DNA from: Chromobotia macracanthus
Taxonomy: Eukaryota > Chordata > Actinopteri > Cypriniformes > Botiidae
Reading direction: 5' to 3'
NCBI GenBank assembly: GCA_036877525.1
Contig: JAZGTH010000005.1
Span: 5,164,001-5,228,000 of the forward strand
DNA length: 64,000 nt
This document shows positions 1 to 12,368 of this stretch, piece by piece. Positions within the stretch are counted from its first letter, which is position 1; each line of letters opens with the position of its first letter. Below the pieces are notes generated by a model that saw only the letters and a program-made list of their open reading frames with translations, did not search any database and was not told the origin of the DNA. The position numbers and the translations under genes are program-made.

Positions 1-280
1 TTCTGCATATTGGGGTCAGATACAATAACCAAATAAACCAAGCATAAAATCATTGCTCTAAATTAAACCAATACAGTGATAGTCCAGCCATCACGCTGAA
101 GGCCAGAATATACATGTAGATGCAATACGTTTCTCATTATCAGTAATTAATGCATAAATGAATGCTAAGCTATAGGAAATGAAAAAAGCTGCCAAACAGA
201 TTCTGAAGCTAGACAACCATGGGTCATTATGTTGTAATTTACACTTATATATCTTCTCCTCTGTGTTGTCATCTTTTCAG

Positions 281-864
281 CGTTGAGTTCACAGTAGGGG
301 ACATTCCCATCAATAACTTCCGCATGATCGAGAGGCACTACTTCCGTGAACAGCTGCTCAAGAGCTTTGACTTTGAGTTTGGCTTCTGCATCCCCAGCAG
401 CAAGAACACATGTGAGCACATCTACGAGTTCCCCCCGCTCTCAGAGGACCTCAGTGAGTGCCATTATCTCTGTTGAGCTGGTAATTCTGACAATGAACCC
501 TGAAGTGATTCCTGTAAATGCTGTCAGCTGCTACTGCTCAGCCTTCTTTGAAGAATAATCCAGCTGTCTGCTTATTTGACTTTTTTTCATGAGGAGAATA
601 CTTAAGAAAATTAAATCTAGACTTCACTAAGACTGCTCTTTTAAATTACTATTATGTAGCACAGTATGACAACTGTATTTGTTGGCTGAAAATGAACATT
701 CAGTCCTCTGACATGTTTTCCGCTCTCTGGTATGTTTTCTTTTTATTTCAGTACGCGAGATGATCCTGCATCCCTACGAGACGCAGTCTGACAGCTTCTA
801 TTTTGTGGACAACAAGCTGGTCATGCACAACAAAGCAGATTATTCGTACAGCGGAGGCCCTTAG
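281..864 (+). CDS. unc119: UNC119 lipid-binding chaperone, last two coding exons (5' part lies outside the window)
   Basis: Coding exons are 281-453 and 752-864. The first follows a cag acceptor at 278-280 and ends at a gtgagt donor at 454; the second follows a pyrimidine-rich acceptor and ends with TAG at 862-864. The join is in phase. The peptide contains FGFCIPSSKNTCEHIYEFPP and ends HNKADYSYSGGP, which I recognise as the C-terminal half of the UNC119 beta-sandwich. UNC119 proteins bind N-myristoylated cargo such as transducin alpha and Src-type kinases and deliver it to membranes and cilia, and Arl2/Arl3-GTP releases the cargo. The SSKNTCEHIY stretch and the SYSG-P end fit UNC119A better than UNC119B. 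Which teleost paralogue name applies cannot be settled here. Bases 1-280 are intron with no feature I recognise. Confidence 0.93.
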
Positions 865-3155
865 GACAGCAGCGGTCAGAGAGTTTGACTGACAGACCTA
901 AGAACCAATCAAATGTCTTTGTCCACCAGCCATGCCCTCCTTGAATCAGTGTCATAGATAACCGCCTGCAGTGCGCCATGTCTGTTTTTCAGAGATCTAG
1001 AAAGTCATATCATCAGGTCATGTCTAATGCATACATATCCTATTTTCACACTGCCATTGTTAAGTACATCAGCAAGTATTTCTATTTAAGTGTGTTTTTT
1101 GTAATATGCCCTAATCAGCAAATTAAGTGCAGGTCCAATTTTGTATGGGCAGGGCACTGTAAGGTAACGTGAATGCTACTTGGGTTTAACCTTGTTATTG
1201 TTTGTGTGTGTTTGTGTGTTGTGGGATTGACAAAAAGATTGTGTGTGTGTGTGTGTGTGTGTGTTGTTTTATGTGTGTGGAGGGTGTTTAGTTGGGTATT
1301 AAAACCAGATAAGATGATTGTTTTGCAGGTGTCAAGTGATTCTTTTTCCTGTCGGAATAAGCTACACACAATCATATTTCATATTTGTGAACTTTTCATC
1401 TTACAGTACATAGAATATGGTATCATTACTTGGTGAGATCTTGACAAAACAATTGATAGATTTGTGTTGCATTAGATATATTTTGATACGTGAACAGTCG
1501 AAATTCACTTAATTTTAAGATGTTTAATATTTGTGTGGATAAAAAACAAAAAATAAGCAAAAATAAATGAAAGCAATTGACATTTACACAAAGGTACATA
1601 TCTGTCATGGATCTGACATCTTTAGAGCCAGTGGGGTGTGGTGTTCAGGTCTGTGTAAAAGTACCAATAAAGTGTGACACGATCAAACGTTATTCATGCA
1701 GTGAACAAGAGAGGTTCTATGTTTGTGTGGAAAACATTGAACTGAAAAGGGAACACAGTGATCATTACAAGCTTTGACATCTCGGTGTCAGGAAGGTGTG
1801 GTCTCGTTTGTATTTCTTGAAAACAAATGAAGAAAATCCAGTTTTTCAGCTTCGTAGTACAGTGAAGTCCAGAGTGATCAAAAGCATCTCTCTGTTATTC
1901 CCTTCCTTCCACATTCCAGTGAGCTCTAGGCCCCTCATGGATGTTTAGTACACATAACCGAGGTTAGATCTATCGTTCTATCCCAGGATGTGTCATATCT
2001 GGGATCTACTCAATGTGCAAGAAGTGCGTTTAGGAGGCTGGCTGGTTCTGTTTTGAGTAAAGACCCTTTTTAAGAACTCAGTGTCACTTGAGATGAATAA
2101 ATAACTCGGAAAATGTTTTTAGTCAAAGATGTAACAGCTTTATTTATGATTGTGATTTACTGTAAATGATTTTGAGAAGAAAAAATGAAAACATGTTTTG
2201 AACAGTGCAAATGCCACTATGGAATAAAAGTAAAATAAATGTATATGTTGAATTTTTTGAAGACATTGTCTTTGTTAAAAAAAAATGTTTTGTTTAAATG
2301 TCGTTCTTGTCCTTTAGTTCTAGTTTAATTCTCTGTCGATTTAATCACTTTGAGAGACATCATTTTGGCTAAGAATACTAATCTCATACATATTGTGCAT
2401 ATTTTTTCTTTAATAATCTCCTGAAAATCTTTTCTCAGTTCGTCAGGACTTTTCCAAATAGACATTTAGCTATGTATAATTTTTCCTTGCTGTTTCTGTA
2501 TGTGCTGTAAATGAAGCTGCCTCACGCATTTCCATACAGTTTAATTCAGAAAAGCACACCACTGTAAAGTGTAAATTACATTTCTTTCCAAAAATTACTT
2601 TAAAATAATAAATGATTTTTAGATGATGTTTAGATTGGAGTGCATGTTAAATTACAAGAATTCAACTGTTTATTAAAAAGTAAATATAGGATCAGTGATC
2701 CAAAAAGGGATCAGACATATAAATGGTCTGAACAAGACCCTATAAATTACGTTTTGTGAGCCAGCACACCTGGAAGACCAGAAAGGCTCTTGAAAAACAA
2801 AGCCCCAAAAGCTCTGCATGAACTCTTCTCAAGAGCATAGATCTTCCACCACTATGGGGCAGCAAAAGCGCTACATGGAGCCAAGTCACAGTTACAAAGA
2901 CCTATTTGGAATGACTAAAATACTGAAATATGCAGCACAGATTTCCAGACAGTACAAAAATGCCTTAAATCCTTACGGAACACTTTGATGTGAGTGCTTG
3001 ACAAGAATGAAAAGTAGATGTTTAAGAAAACATGGAAGTTTAGCTCCATGGTTGTTGATAAGGGTGGAATATATCTCATTGTTTCTAGAATTATCCCACT
3101 CTCTGCCTTTTCAGTACTGTCTTTGTCTAAACCGAAGGATTATATGGGAAGTTGT
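865..3155. other. unc119 3' UTR and convergent spacer to slc13a2
   Basis: No coding potential is apparent. A GT-rich microsatellite lies at about 1199-1276. AATAAA signals near 1664, 2095 and 2223 could end the unc119 transcript, the last being the most distal. On the minus strand an AATAAA (plus-strand TTTATT at 2669-2674) is a plausible end for slc13a2, about 480 bases past its stop. The two genes therefore converge here, with their 3' ends a few hundred bases apart. Confidence 0.6.
1199..1276. repeat. GT-dinucleotide microsatellite
   Basis: Two interrupted blocks of GTGTGT, the longer one at about 1240-1264, lie in the unc119 3' UTR. It is a simple repeat, probably polymorphic in length. 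Confidence 0.85.
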
Positions 3156-6100
3156 TCATGGTTTTGACCCATGTGTGGCATTGGCCCATGTAGGAAAAGT
3201 GTTGAGATTGAACATGGCGGATCCCCAGGTGTTGATGCCAAGATTGATGCACAGAATGCCAATGATGTTAAGCATGAAGCCTGCCTTCGCCTTCAGAGAG
3301 AACGCAAAAAAAATTATTCACTCATTTTTTTCACATGTACAGGAACTCATAAAAGGCAATATAAAAGAAAAGAGCTTATGTGAAAAGTTCAACCATACCA
3401 TGTCCAGGACTTTGAGGTTGCCATAAGAGAAAGCAATTGCATTGGGTGGAGTGGCAACAGGAAGCATGAATGCTAGCGATGCGCTAATTGTGCAGGGCAG
3501 CATGACATATAGAGGATGAAGCTTGATAGTTGTGGCCTGGGGACAAAGACGACTTACTAAGCACTTTCATATCTTACGTGAGATACATAGCATAATACAG
3601 AATACAGTACACAATATATACTATTTTTATTTTTTGTGGAATATTGTAGTGTTTATTATAAAAGATTTTTTCCATGCATGTAATTGTATCCATTCATTTC
3701 ATGTGCCCTGGTAATCTTTAAACAAAATCTGAAAATGTGCTTCTCCTCTGGAACACCAATACTTCTTTAATGACATCAGTTGGTGGCTTGGGCGGAGCCA
3801 ACTCCCCTCCAACAGTATACTGCAAGCTTTTAATCACCCACTTTTCTACAGCCAGTGAAATGTTCCCTTTAAAAAAAACAAGCCACATCCCTATTTTTTG
3901 TTTCATTTTGAATTGTCAGAACTCTGAAGTTTGTTGGAACTTCCAGTTTACACAGACTTTAAGCTTCGTCTTTAGTAGCTTTGTTTTAAATGAGCATAGG
4001 CTAATTTAAGCTATGTTACTTATGGCTGTTGGTTAGCTTTATGCTATGTACTCACCATAGAGGCAAGAATAGGCAGGAACAGAGTGGTGGTCGCTGCGTT
4101 GCTGGAGCACTCTGTGAATGTTCCCACCAGCAGACAAAGTATTATGGAGGTAGCGAAGGGTGGGATGTTCTGCAGAGGGGCCAGACTTTCACCCAGCCAT
4201 ATAGACAATCCGGATTCCTTCACAGACATATTAAGATGCCATGAATGAATTCTATCAGTTCCAAAGTCAAGATTAATTGGTCATTGCGAAGATTAGTGGT
4301 ATTGCTAAGGAAAGCTATTATTAGCTACTTGTACTGTATTATTGCATATACAATAATTTATGTTAAATTGAAGTCATATATGTAGAAGGAGCTCAAGCCA
4401 AATCTAGAGATCATAAATGCCACAGAGGCCCTACAACAACACCCTAGTGTCATGGCAATAAGGTTTTCTTCAGAAAATGTAACCTGGTTTATAATTCAGT
4501 GTACACCATTATGTGATCAAGGCTAATAAACATTGTATTGTGTTATCCAAGCATCATTTTACCTCACTGCCACTTGCCAAAGCAAATCCTCCCCCAAGCA
4601 GCAGAACTATGTTCCAGGGCATACGTTCATGCACCACCTTCCAGTTCAGAAGAGTCTGAGGAGCCTTCAGCTTCTTCTTTTCCTTTTTCTCCAGTGTGTC
4701 CTTTGTATTTTGTTTTCCTCCTGCTTGATAAAACAGATGACCCAGCATCTCTGGTTTAACATCTGGTATAAACAGATTTGCAGAATGTTATGTCTGAAAG
4801 ACAATTCAGGATGCTCTGAATGAAGGAGGAACTCACCCTCCTGCTCTGCTTCTTCATGATCATCATCATGATTATGTCCATAATCATAATTACTATCATA
4901 ATTCACTTTGGGTGAACAGCAACATTCTACCCGAGATGGAATAACGAAGAATAGGGTTGACATCAAAATGGCCACAGTGCCATCTGTGACATATCTTTGA
5001 AAAGACAAGAGCAAATATGTGGAAGAAATTAATGTGCAAATCTTGGCTACTGTGTCATTGATAATGCTTAGATGTTTTTGTTTTTTGGTGAAATGGACTC
5101 ACTGTCCATTTTTGTTGAAGAGCTCACTGGCCCAGCCTGGCATAAAACCTGGTTCTCGTGTGAACCACAGGACCACCAACAACACAAAGACAGCAAGCAC
5201 TGATCCCTCAGCGAAAGATATGCTTCCCAACTTCTTAAATTCGTTCTTTATCACGTTGTAGGCCTCTTTGTCTCCCTCATTCGTCTGACCACAGCCAAAT
5301 GACTTTTTAAAGCTAAACAATAAGGTAAAAAATAAGAACAGTCATTATACTGTAGCATTAAGTGTTCTTTTCATGAGGGTCCCTTGAGATAACATTTACA
5401 TTCAATGGGATGACCATTCTTATACAATTTACAGCCATCTAATCTATCCATCTGATAAACTCACTGTCTTCATAGATACACTGTGTACAGGGGGCAAGTT
5501 ACTCACTTAATCCCCATGAACATGCACTGCAGCCAGAGCCAGGCGAGCACAAGCATCAACACCATGTTGGGAAAGGCAAAACCGAACCAGCTGGCGAAGT
5601 TGATCACATCAGGGTTATCTGGATAAATACTGTCAAAAATGCAGCAATTATTAAAAAAGCTTGATGTGTTTTTGATTATCTGACAGTTATGACTGATTTT
5701 CTTCTGTTGCACTTTATTTTACAGCACATGCACTTACTATGCATTTACCTTTCAAAATACTAAATAATATGAGGTAACTTCAGGGATTTAATATAACTTA
5801 GGGTTAAGGGTAGATTCACAGCTGGTTCCAATGCATAGAAGTGCATAGAATAAACATGTAGAACAGGACTACAATAAAGTGCTTAAATAAAGTTACTTGC
5901 TGCTAGGTGTTACTGTATTTTACTGTAGTAATACCACAGAACTGTCTGGTGGTCAGGTAAAAGAAAGGTCTAATGTGTTTGCATCCTTCTCTCATCATCA
6001 CAATGCGTCTTGTTTTATTTCTATCAGTGTGTTAGTGTATTTTTGTGGGTGTGGTGTGAAACATGATGAACTCACTCATCCAGCTGGCCCTTGAGAATGA

Positions 6101-9100
6101 GATTCGGTGTGGTGCCTGTTAATGTAGCGGTTCCTCCAATGCTGGCAGAGTAACACACAGACAGACTCATTCCTTTAAAAAGACGAAGATACTTCGCCTC
6201 ACGTTCCTGCCTTCTGCGTACAGACAATGAATTGATTCCCACTTCTGGATCTGAGGTATCTGTCAAGATTTAGAACCATGTTGCCTGTAAGTTTAAACTG
6301 TTATTGAACTAGACAAGAGGGATATTGTATTGTGTATATGCTGCACCTCCTTTCAGTAGTTCATTAAAGCCAGTTAAAATAATAAGTTTACCTTAAAGGG
6401 ATAGTTCACCCAAAATAAACCTCTTTTGTTCCAATCAGTGGAACACAAATGGTGATTTTGGGTAGAATGTTAGGGACTGCCCGCCTCAGTCATCATTTAC
6501 TTTCATTGTATGGAAAAAGATGCAAGGGTAAATGTGTTTTGCCTAAAATAATATTTTGTGTTGCAAAGAAAGTCATACATGTTTGTAAAATGTTTTTTTC
6601 ACATCCAGACACTGTCGTCAAAATTATCCTTGTTCGCATGGATATGTGAAAATAACTAAAAATTCTGTATTATGCATGCCAGGCCAATTGTTGGCGATGT
6701 CACAATTGTTGGCAATGTCCCTTTATAGACTGAACACGTAATATACCTGCACATGACGTCACCGTTTTCACAAATAAGCATTTTTGTAGTTTACACGGAC
6801 ATGATAATTGTATCATTTTCAAAGGCTTGCACTTTGAAACCTGATTTCAAAACCTGTTTACAGGCCTCCAAAATGCTGTTGTCATGTAAATGAACAGCCA
6901 CAACAACAAAACTTGTAGTTTGTCATGTAAACGCCCCTAAACCATTACCTTGTTTATTTTGGTTAAACCATCCCTTTAAGGTAAAGCTCTTTACCTTGAA
7001 TCTATCCCATCAAAATTTTACATCAGGGATATACACACACAACACACACAAGCCCATAAATATATAACCAACTATGTTAAGATGTCAGACATACTATTGG
7101 ATTTGTTCCCATTAGCATTGTCTAAAGAAGGCTTGGTGTTGGACACCTCTGCCAGTTCAAAACCCTGATTATCTTGCCCTTCTTTCTCATCAGCATCTGC
7201 CTCTGTGGCACTGAGTTGCTCGAGAACTGCCTGAGAAATGGGCAACATCATGGCCGTGGTGGCCGTGTTGCTGATCCACATGGAGAGGAAGGCTGTTACC
7301 ACCATGAACCCCAACATCAGCCTGTAGAAGATGATAGAGGGAAGCAAAGACCATCATTAAAAGTCTGTCAGTTATAGAGATGAAGGACAGAAATAAATTA
7401 AATTTTGTTTTATTGTTTCTGACTGTGGTCTTACAAAGCGGGTCGAACTCCGACTATTAGGAGAACCCGGAGGGCGATGCGCTTGTGGAGGTTCCACTGT
7501 TCAACAGCTATGGCCACCAGCAGCCCCCCAATAAACAGCATGTTGGTGTCCTTTAAATACTGCACACATACCTGGAAGACAAATAAACACCCAATATCAC
7601 TTTAATGTGAATACTGATGCTGAAATTCCATTGAGCAGTAAAGATCTCTGCAATCCCAGCATTCAACAGCAGAGTCAATGATGGGCAACGTCAGACAGTT
7701 TGACAAGCATGATACGATCTCAATAAAAGTGGAAAGAAAGATAAAGAATGTGAAAGCAGTTTAAAATCTGTGTGATGACATATTGTGAGGTTCATAAAAA
7801 CTGCTTTTATGGCCTGTAGAGTTTTTCTCTTAAGAATTATTGGAGATATACTACAAACAGAGAGAAACTCATGATGATGCTGGTAGTTTTTACTGGACAT
7901 GTGATAAAGTCCTCTGTCTTCTGTCTTCATTTATATTCTAATATGATACAAACTATCACAGACATACTGATTTTTAAATTAAAGTGTTATGTGGGTAGTT
8001 TCCATGTCCAAATTATGATGTTCTGATGGACAGACAGACACATACCTTGCCAGATTCCATGATGCCCATCATGGGAAACAGGATAACAGGCAGGAGGGCT
8101 GTGACGGCCAGTGGCATACACTCTGTGCACCAGTACAGTGCCATAAGGATAATGGCATAACCACATTTTGCTTCCTGAGGAGCAGAACAATCATATTTTA
8201 AATCAAGTGATTAAAATCAGTGATGCAGGCACTCTGAATACATTACCCATTTACATAGTGCTGTAGTAGGACAGATATCAATGGAAAAGAATTGTTAGAC
8301 ATGAGTAAGATATCATATCATGTATAATAAGGGAAATACTCAAGTGGCAAGTTTTAAGGTTTCAGTGTGGTTATTTATATCTCACTTTAACAGGTTCTGC
8401 ATGGTGAAGATACGTGGGGTCAACAAGTACTGTATCGCTTCAAGATATCTTAAGATTCATCTCAGAACACTGATAATAGTAACCCTTGACCATAAAGCAT
8501 CATAAACAACTTTTAATGCATTTGTCTTTTATAGAGGCACTATAGAGATTTATGATGAGGTGAAAGGCATTAAAACACATTTAAACTCTCTTCTGGTATT
8601 CATCAGTTTAATGTATAAATAAATCTTTTGTGTAAGTGAACATACAAGCATAAATACATACATGTATACATACATACTGTACATATATACAGTATATACA
8701 AAAAAAATGTTCTAAGTGCTGCCAAAATGACATCAGGTATCTTTTGATTGTTTCTATTTTCTACTGACTTTGCAACATTGTGATATATAGAATAATTGCC
8801 TCAGATCCTCAGTGTTTTAATGTGAAGTAGGGTCCTTGAGGACACAATGAACAGTTTTTGTGGGCCACATTGCTTCATTGTCTTTGTTTGGAACTTCATC
8901 TGTCTTTGGCTGACCTCTGCAAGCTGTATAAATACAGTCTCCAGCATCCCACATATCAGACGAGCTGCTAATGAGATGCTTATTTTTAATACAGTAACTC
9001 TCAGCTGCAGGAGGGACGATCAGATATCTGAACTTAACTAACATGTTGATCCCTTATCACATTCTCAGTCATTCCATTGCATCTTATGGCTTTTACAAAA

Positions 9101-9428
9101 CCACATACACAAAATATAGACTGTAATTGTTCTCTTAAGAATCTATTTATAGCTGATGTAACCCTTTAAATTTTTTCTTACATATACAGTGAGGTTAAAT
9201 TTTGAAACCTGAATAATGTGTTTGACATATACAAGTAATTAATTTAAACGTTACCACAGAAAACCTTTTCAAGGCCTCTGAGAAGCATTTTAACAAATAC
9301 TCAAACACAACAGCACTTACTGGTGTGGGGACGACCAAAGGCAGGGGCAGGAACACAAGTGGGGTGATGAAGATGATCAGGTAGTTCCTGTAAACCCACA
9401 GCCATCGCAGAACTCTTTTGATGTCCAT
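3156..9428 (-). CDS. slc13a2: Sodium-dependent dicarboxylate cotransporter, SLC13 family (NaDC1-like)
   Basis: Twelve coding exons in transcript order: 9321-9428, 8046-8174, 7435-7571, 7095-7321, 6076-6259, 5507-5629, 5103-5312, 4837-4994, 4563-4720, 4056-4217, 3399-3536, 3156-3290. All introns are GT-AG, all phases close, and the exons sum to 1869 bp (622 residues). The start MDIKRVLRWLWVYRN fits the short cytoplasmic N-terminus of the family. Both sodium/substrate-site motifs are present: SNT in MWISNTATTAMM (residues about 142-144) and SNA in FTECSSNAATTTLFLPILAS (about 517-519). The PVATPPNAIAF segment is also a family signature. The protein is a multi-pass plasma-membrane carrier that moves succinate and other Krebs-cycle dicarboxylates with sodium, in mammals at kidney and gut brush borders. 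Position beside unc119 mirrors human SLC13A2-FOXN1-UNC119, which favours slc13a2 over slc13a3 or slc13a5. The loop coded by 4837-4925 is unusually rich in Asp, His and Glu. Confidence 0.95.
6386..6986. mobile_element. Non-autonomous DNA element with about 35-bp terminal inverted repeats
   Basis: The left end, 6386-6420, includes CCTTAAAGGGATAGTTCACC. The right end, 6952-6986, is its near-perfect reverse complement, CCTTAAAGGGATGGTTTAACC on the other strand, and both continue into a shared CAAAATAAAC. The element is about 600 bp with no transposase and sits in slc13a2 intron 4. The AAAGGGATAGTTCACCC end is a very common short DNA-transposon end in cyprinid genomes; I do not assign a family name. 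Confidence 0.75.
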
Positions 9429-12368
9429 GTCTTCTGGCTCTAAGCTGCAAATGTCAGGTGTGTACTGATGATGAGAGCTGAGGGAATAAAGCTGAGCATG
9501 ATCAATGTGTTTATAGTCATCGTCACATATGAAAAATTAAATATTAACTGTGTGAACAAGGGGAGGCTAAACAGGGTATGAAAAGAGTAAAAAGGGGTGG
9601 GAGAAAGACGACACACAAATGTGAATTATCATATTATTATGTAATGTATAACAAATAAAATGTTCTTGGTTTTGAAATCCCAAGAAATATTTTATATTAA
9701 TGCAGTTCCTACAGGATTACAAAGTGAAAAATGTAAACATGTGTAAGAATTACAGTTAAAATACAGTTAGAAAGCAGGAAATAGATGAATGATCAAACAA
9801 CAGGTGAACCCATTCAAACTGAGGCACACATTTCTCTAACACTTGTGAAATGCTTCTTGGAATTCAAGTAAATTTGAAGTGGATAAATGTTGTGTTGCTA
9901 TATTGTTTAGCACAATCCTGGTTCTCTTTGTATCAACAAAGAATTTGTTAATACATGAAAATGAATACGTGAAACAGTGGTGAGTTTTAAAACAATATTT
10001 TTAAATGTTGAAATATATAATATACTTAAAAACTGAAAAATGTCTTATGAACGTCATTAAATCATAACAATCAAATAAACACAAGCAAGACTTTTCCTAA
10101 CACTCAATTCATGCATGTAAATAAAAGATGTGCTGATATAAAAATGATGATTTAGAACAAAACCCACATGATTAGCATGAGATTCACCTGATAATGTTTA
10201 GTTTGGTACAGAGACCACTAGCTATACTTTTTTTAATTAATTATTAATCTTTAGAGACATTGAACTCTGTTTGTAGCTTTTAAGCAGGATTTCATCTGGA
10301 AAGAAATTCTTTCGCTAATTTGAACCGAAGTGTCTGTCCAAGGATGAATTCCTGATATTTTGTATTGGTTGCAAATGAAACACTCTTGGTTTTTGCTTTC
10401 ACATGGTATATGCTGGGCACATACAGAGCAAAAGCAAATCTCATTGAAAAGTATCATAAAAATGTCTATTTTAACATTTTCTCACAGGCTTATTAGTTCT
10501 CTTGTATCTGCCTGATGTGTGCTAAAGGTATGACATATACTATATTTATTTAAAGCTTTGTTCATCCTCCAAAGAGTGTGTTAGTTAGAGATAAAGTTTC
10601 TTGAGTGTTCCATAATCTTGCTTGCGCAACGTTTGGAGTGCCACAGTACATATGTGAGGACAGCTTTCAATAAAAACTTAACTTTGGACATATTGTAGTT
10701 AAAAGTGCAGGAACAACATTTCAAAGCATCAATAGATCTAGTGTCATATTGTACTTGATAACTATGTTGGGTGTCTGCAGTACAACAGTATTTCCTTGCC
10801 TTGAGACTGAAAATAAATAGATATTGCTGTCTTTACAGTGTCATAACAACAGTAGCTTTATGGAGCAATTCTGCATTATTCTAGACAATCTTTTTATTAG
10901 ATTAGTACATTAGTAAATTGAGCTTTAATGGATGTTAATGTTGCCTAAGTCTAATTTTATCTGGTTACTCTACCTGTTTTCCAAACGCAATCAATTGAGA
11001 AATAATAGCTGTTTTTCTGTACACTTAGTGTACACTTTTCTGTTCTGTACACTCTTGAACAACAAATCTGAAAAGGTTCAGCTTCAGAATTTGTAAATAT
11101 TAAAAACATAAGCCTGATTATTACATAACACTGGTTGAAAACTTTGATATTGGCCTGTTGTTTCTCTCTTGAGGAAATTACTGTAATGTTACTGTAATTT
11201 TACTGCTATAATGATAGGTTGATTAATGTCAAAGACAGATGGATGACTGCCATATAGTCTTTCATCACACAAATCTTAAACTTAAGTGAATTTTTGTTTT
11301 AGCAGGAGTGTGCTTGTTCTTGAGTGTGAGTTTTCTTTTATTTAGATTTTTATATTTTTTCAATAACTCACTTATGGATTTTGTCCTCAGCATAAGAACA
11401 AGTCCAGTCCTTCTACACATTACCATCTAATACAGAAGCAATTCTATTCATTTTATTTCTAAATAAAATCTCAAGTCACTGCTTTACAGGACATTACAAA
11501 TGATGGCATAAAAATGATATGAGAGTTATCTGAACACATGGGGAAATATATTCCAGAGAAAAATACCTGAAAAATGAAATGAGTACCATAATCAAACTAT
11601 CATTTCCATAATATAAAAGTAACACAATATTAAATGGAAATAATTAATAAAGTATTATAATCTATAGATCAATCATTAATGTAGTATTGGTTTGGAAACA
11701 ACAGCAATTTAAATTTACAGAATAATCACAACGTTCGAAAAATATCACTGCAGTGTTAATGAAAAAGCACTGTAAAAAAATCGAATAAAATTCAAATAAC
11801 CATAGTAGAAACTCAACAGACCCCAAACCCTTCTCATACCAGAATACAGGCCTAAATCTCGAGGCTTGTACGTATAAATATAAATGAATTGCAGCAATAA
11901 CCTCCAATCTTTCTCCCTTCTAACTTTGCTTTGTTTATTATGGGCTGTGGATCCAATTAGAATGTCAAAGTCTGAGCGTCAACCATTTTAATACAAATTC
12001 AGTGTTACTGTGTTACTGTGGAATCAATAGCAGTAAGTTGTTGTTTGCTTTAGCTCACAGTTCAATACCTGATGTAGGTCACTCATACAGTCCCACTTAT
12101 GAAAGACCCAATTACTGTGTCCTTATATAGACCAAATTGCTTAAAACCTTTTTAAAAGCATCTTACCATTGAATGGACCCAAAGGCCTTAATCATAACAT
12201 TTACAGGTAACAGGATAACTTTTGGGTGATCGTTGTTTATTTCTGAACTAAACAAACAAGTGGGTGGGTGACTTTTGGAACCATCGATCGACCAAGCTGT
12301 CCTCCATCATATTATCACACTGTTGTGAGATGTTTAGATGCTCGCTGCTGACTGATGTACAAATAAAA
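9429..12368. other. Divergent intergenic region between slc13a2 and vtn
   Basis: About 2.9 kb of AT-rich DNA without a convincing coding exon. It should hold both promoters because slc13a2 runs left and vtn runs right. The slc13a2 5' UTR probably lies just right of 9428, and the vtn 5' UTR lies within about 150 bases left of 12369. Short open frames such as those near 10251-10457 and 11662-11907 show no recognisable domain and I treat them as chance. Confidence 0.6.

Noticed and set aside
2700..2960. Gene-like stretch (TGGGGCAGCAAAAGCGCTAC and neighbours) downstream of slc13a2
   Set aside because: No frame stays open long enough and no homology is recognised; more likely slc13a2 3' UTR or an old repeat.
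5715..5890. Possible exon in slc13a2 intron 5
   Set aside because: The sequence resembles a dispersed repeat also partly seen near 30040-30180 (constitutive phrases such as ATGTAGAACAG and AATAAAG), and the splice phases of the gene close without it.
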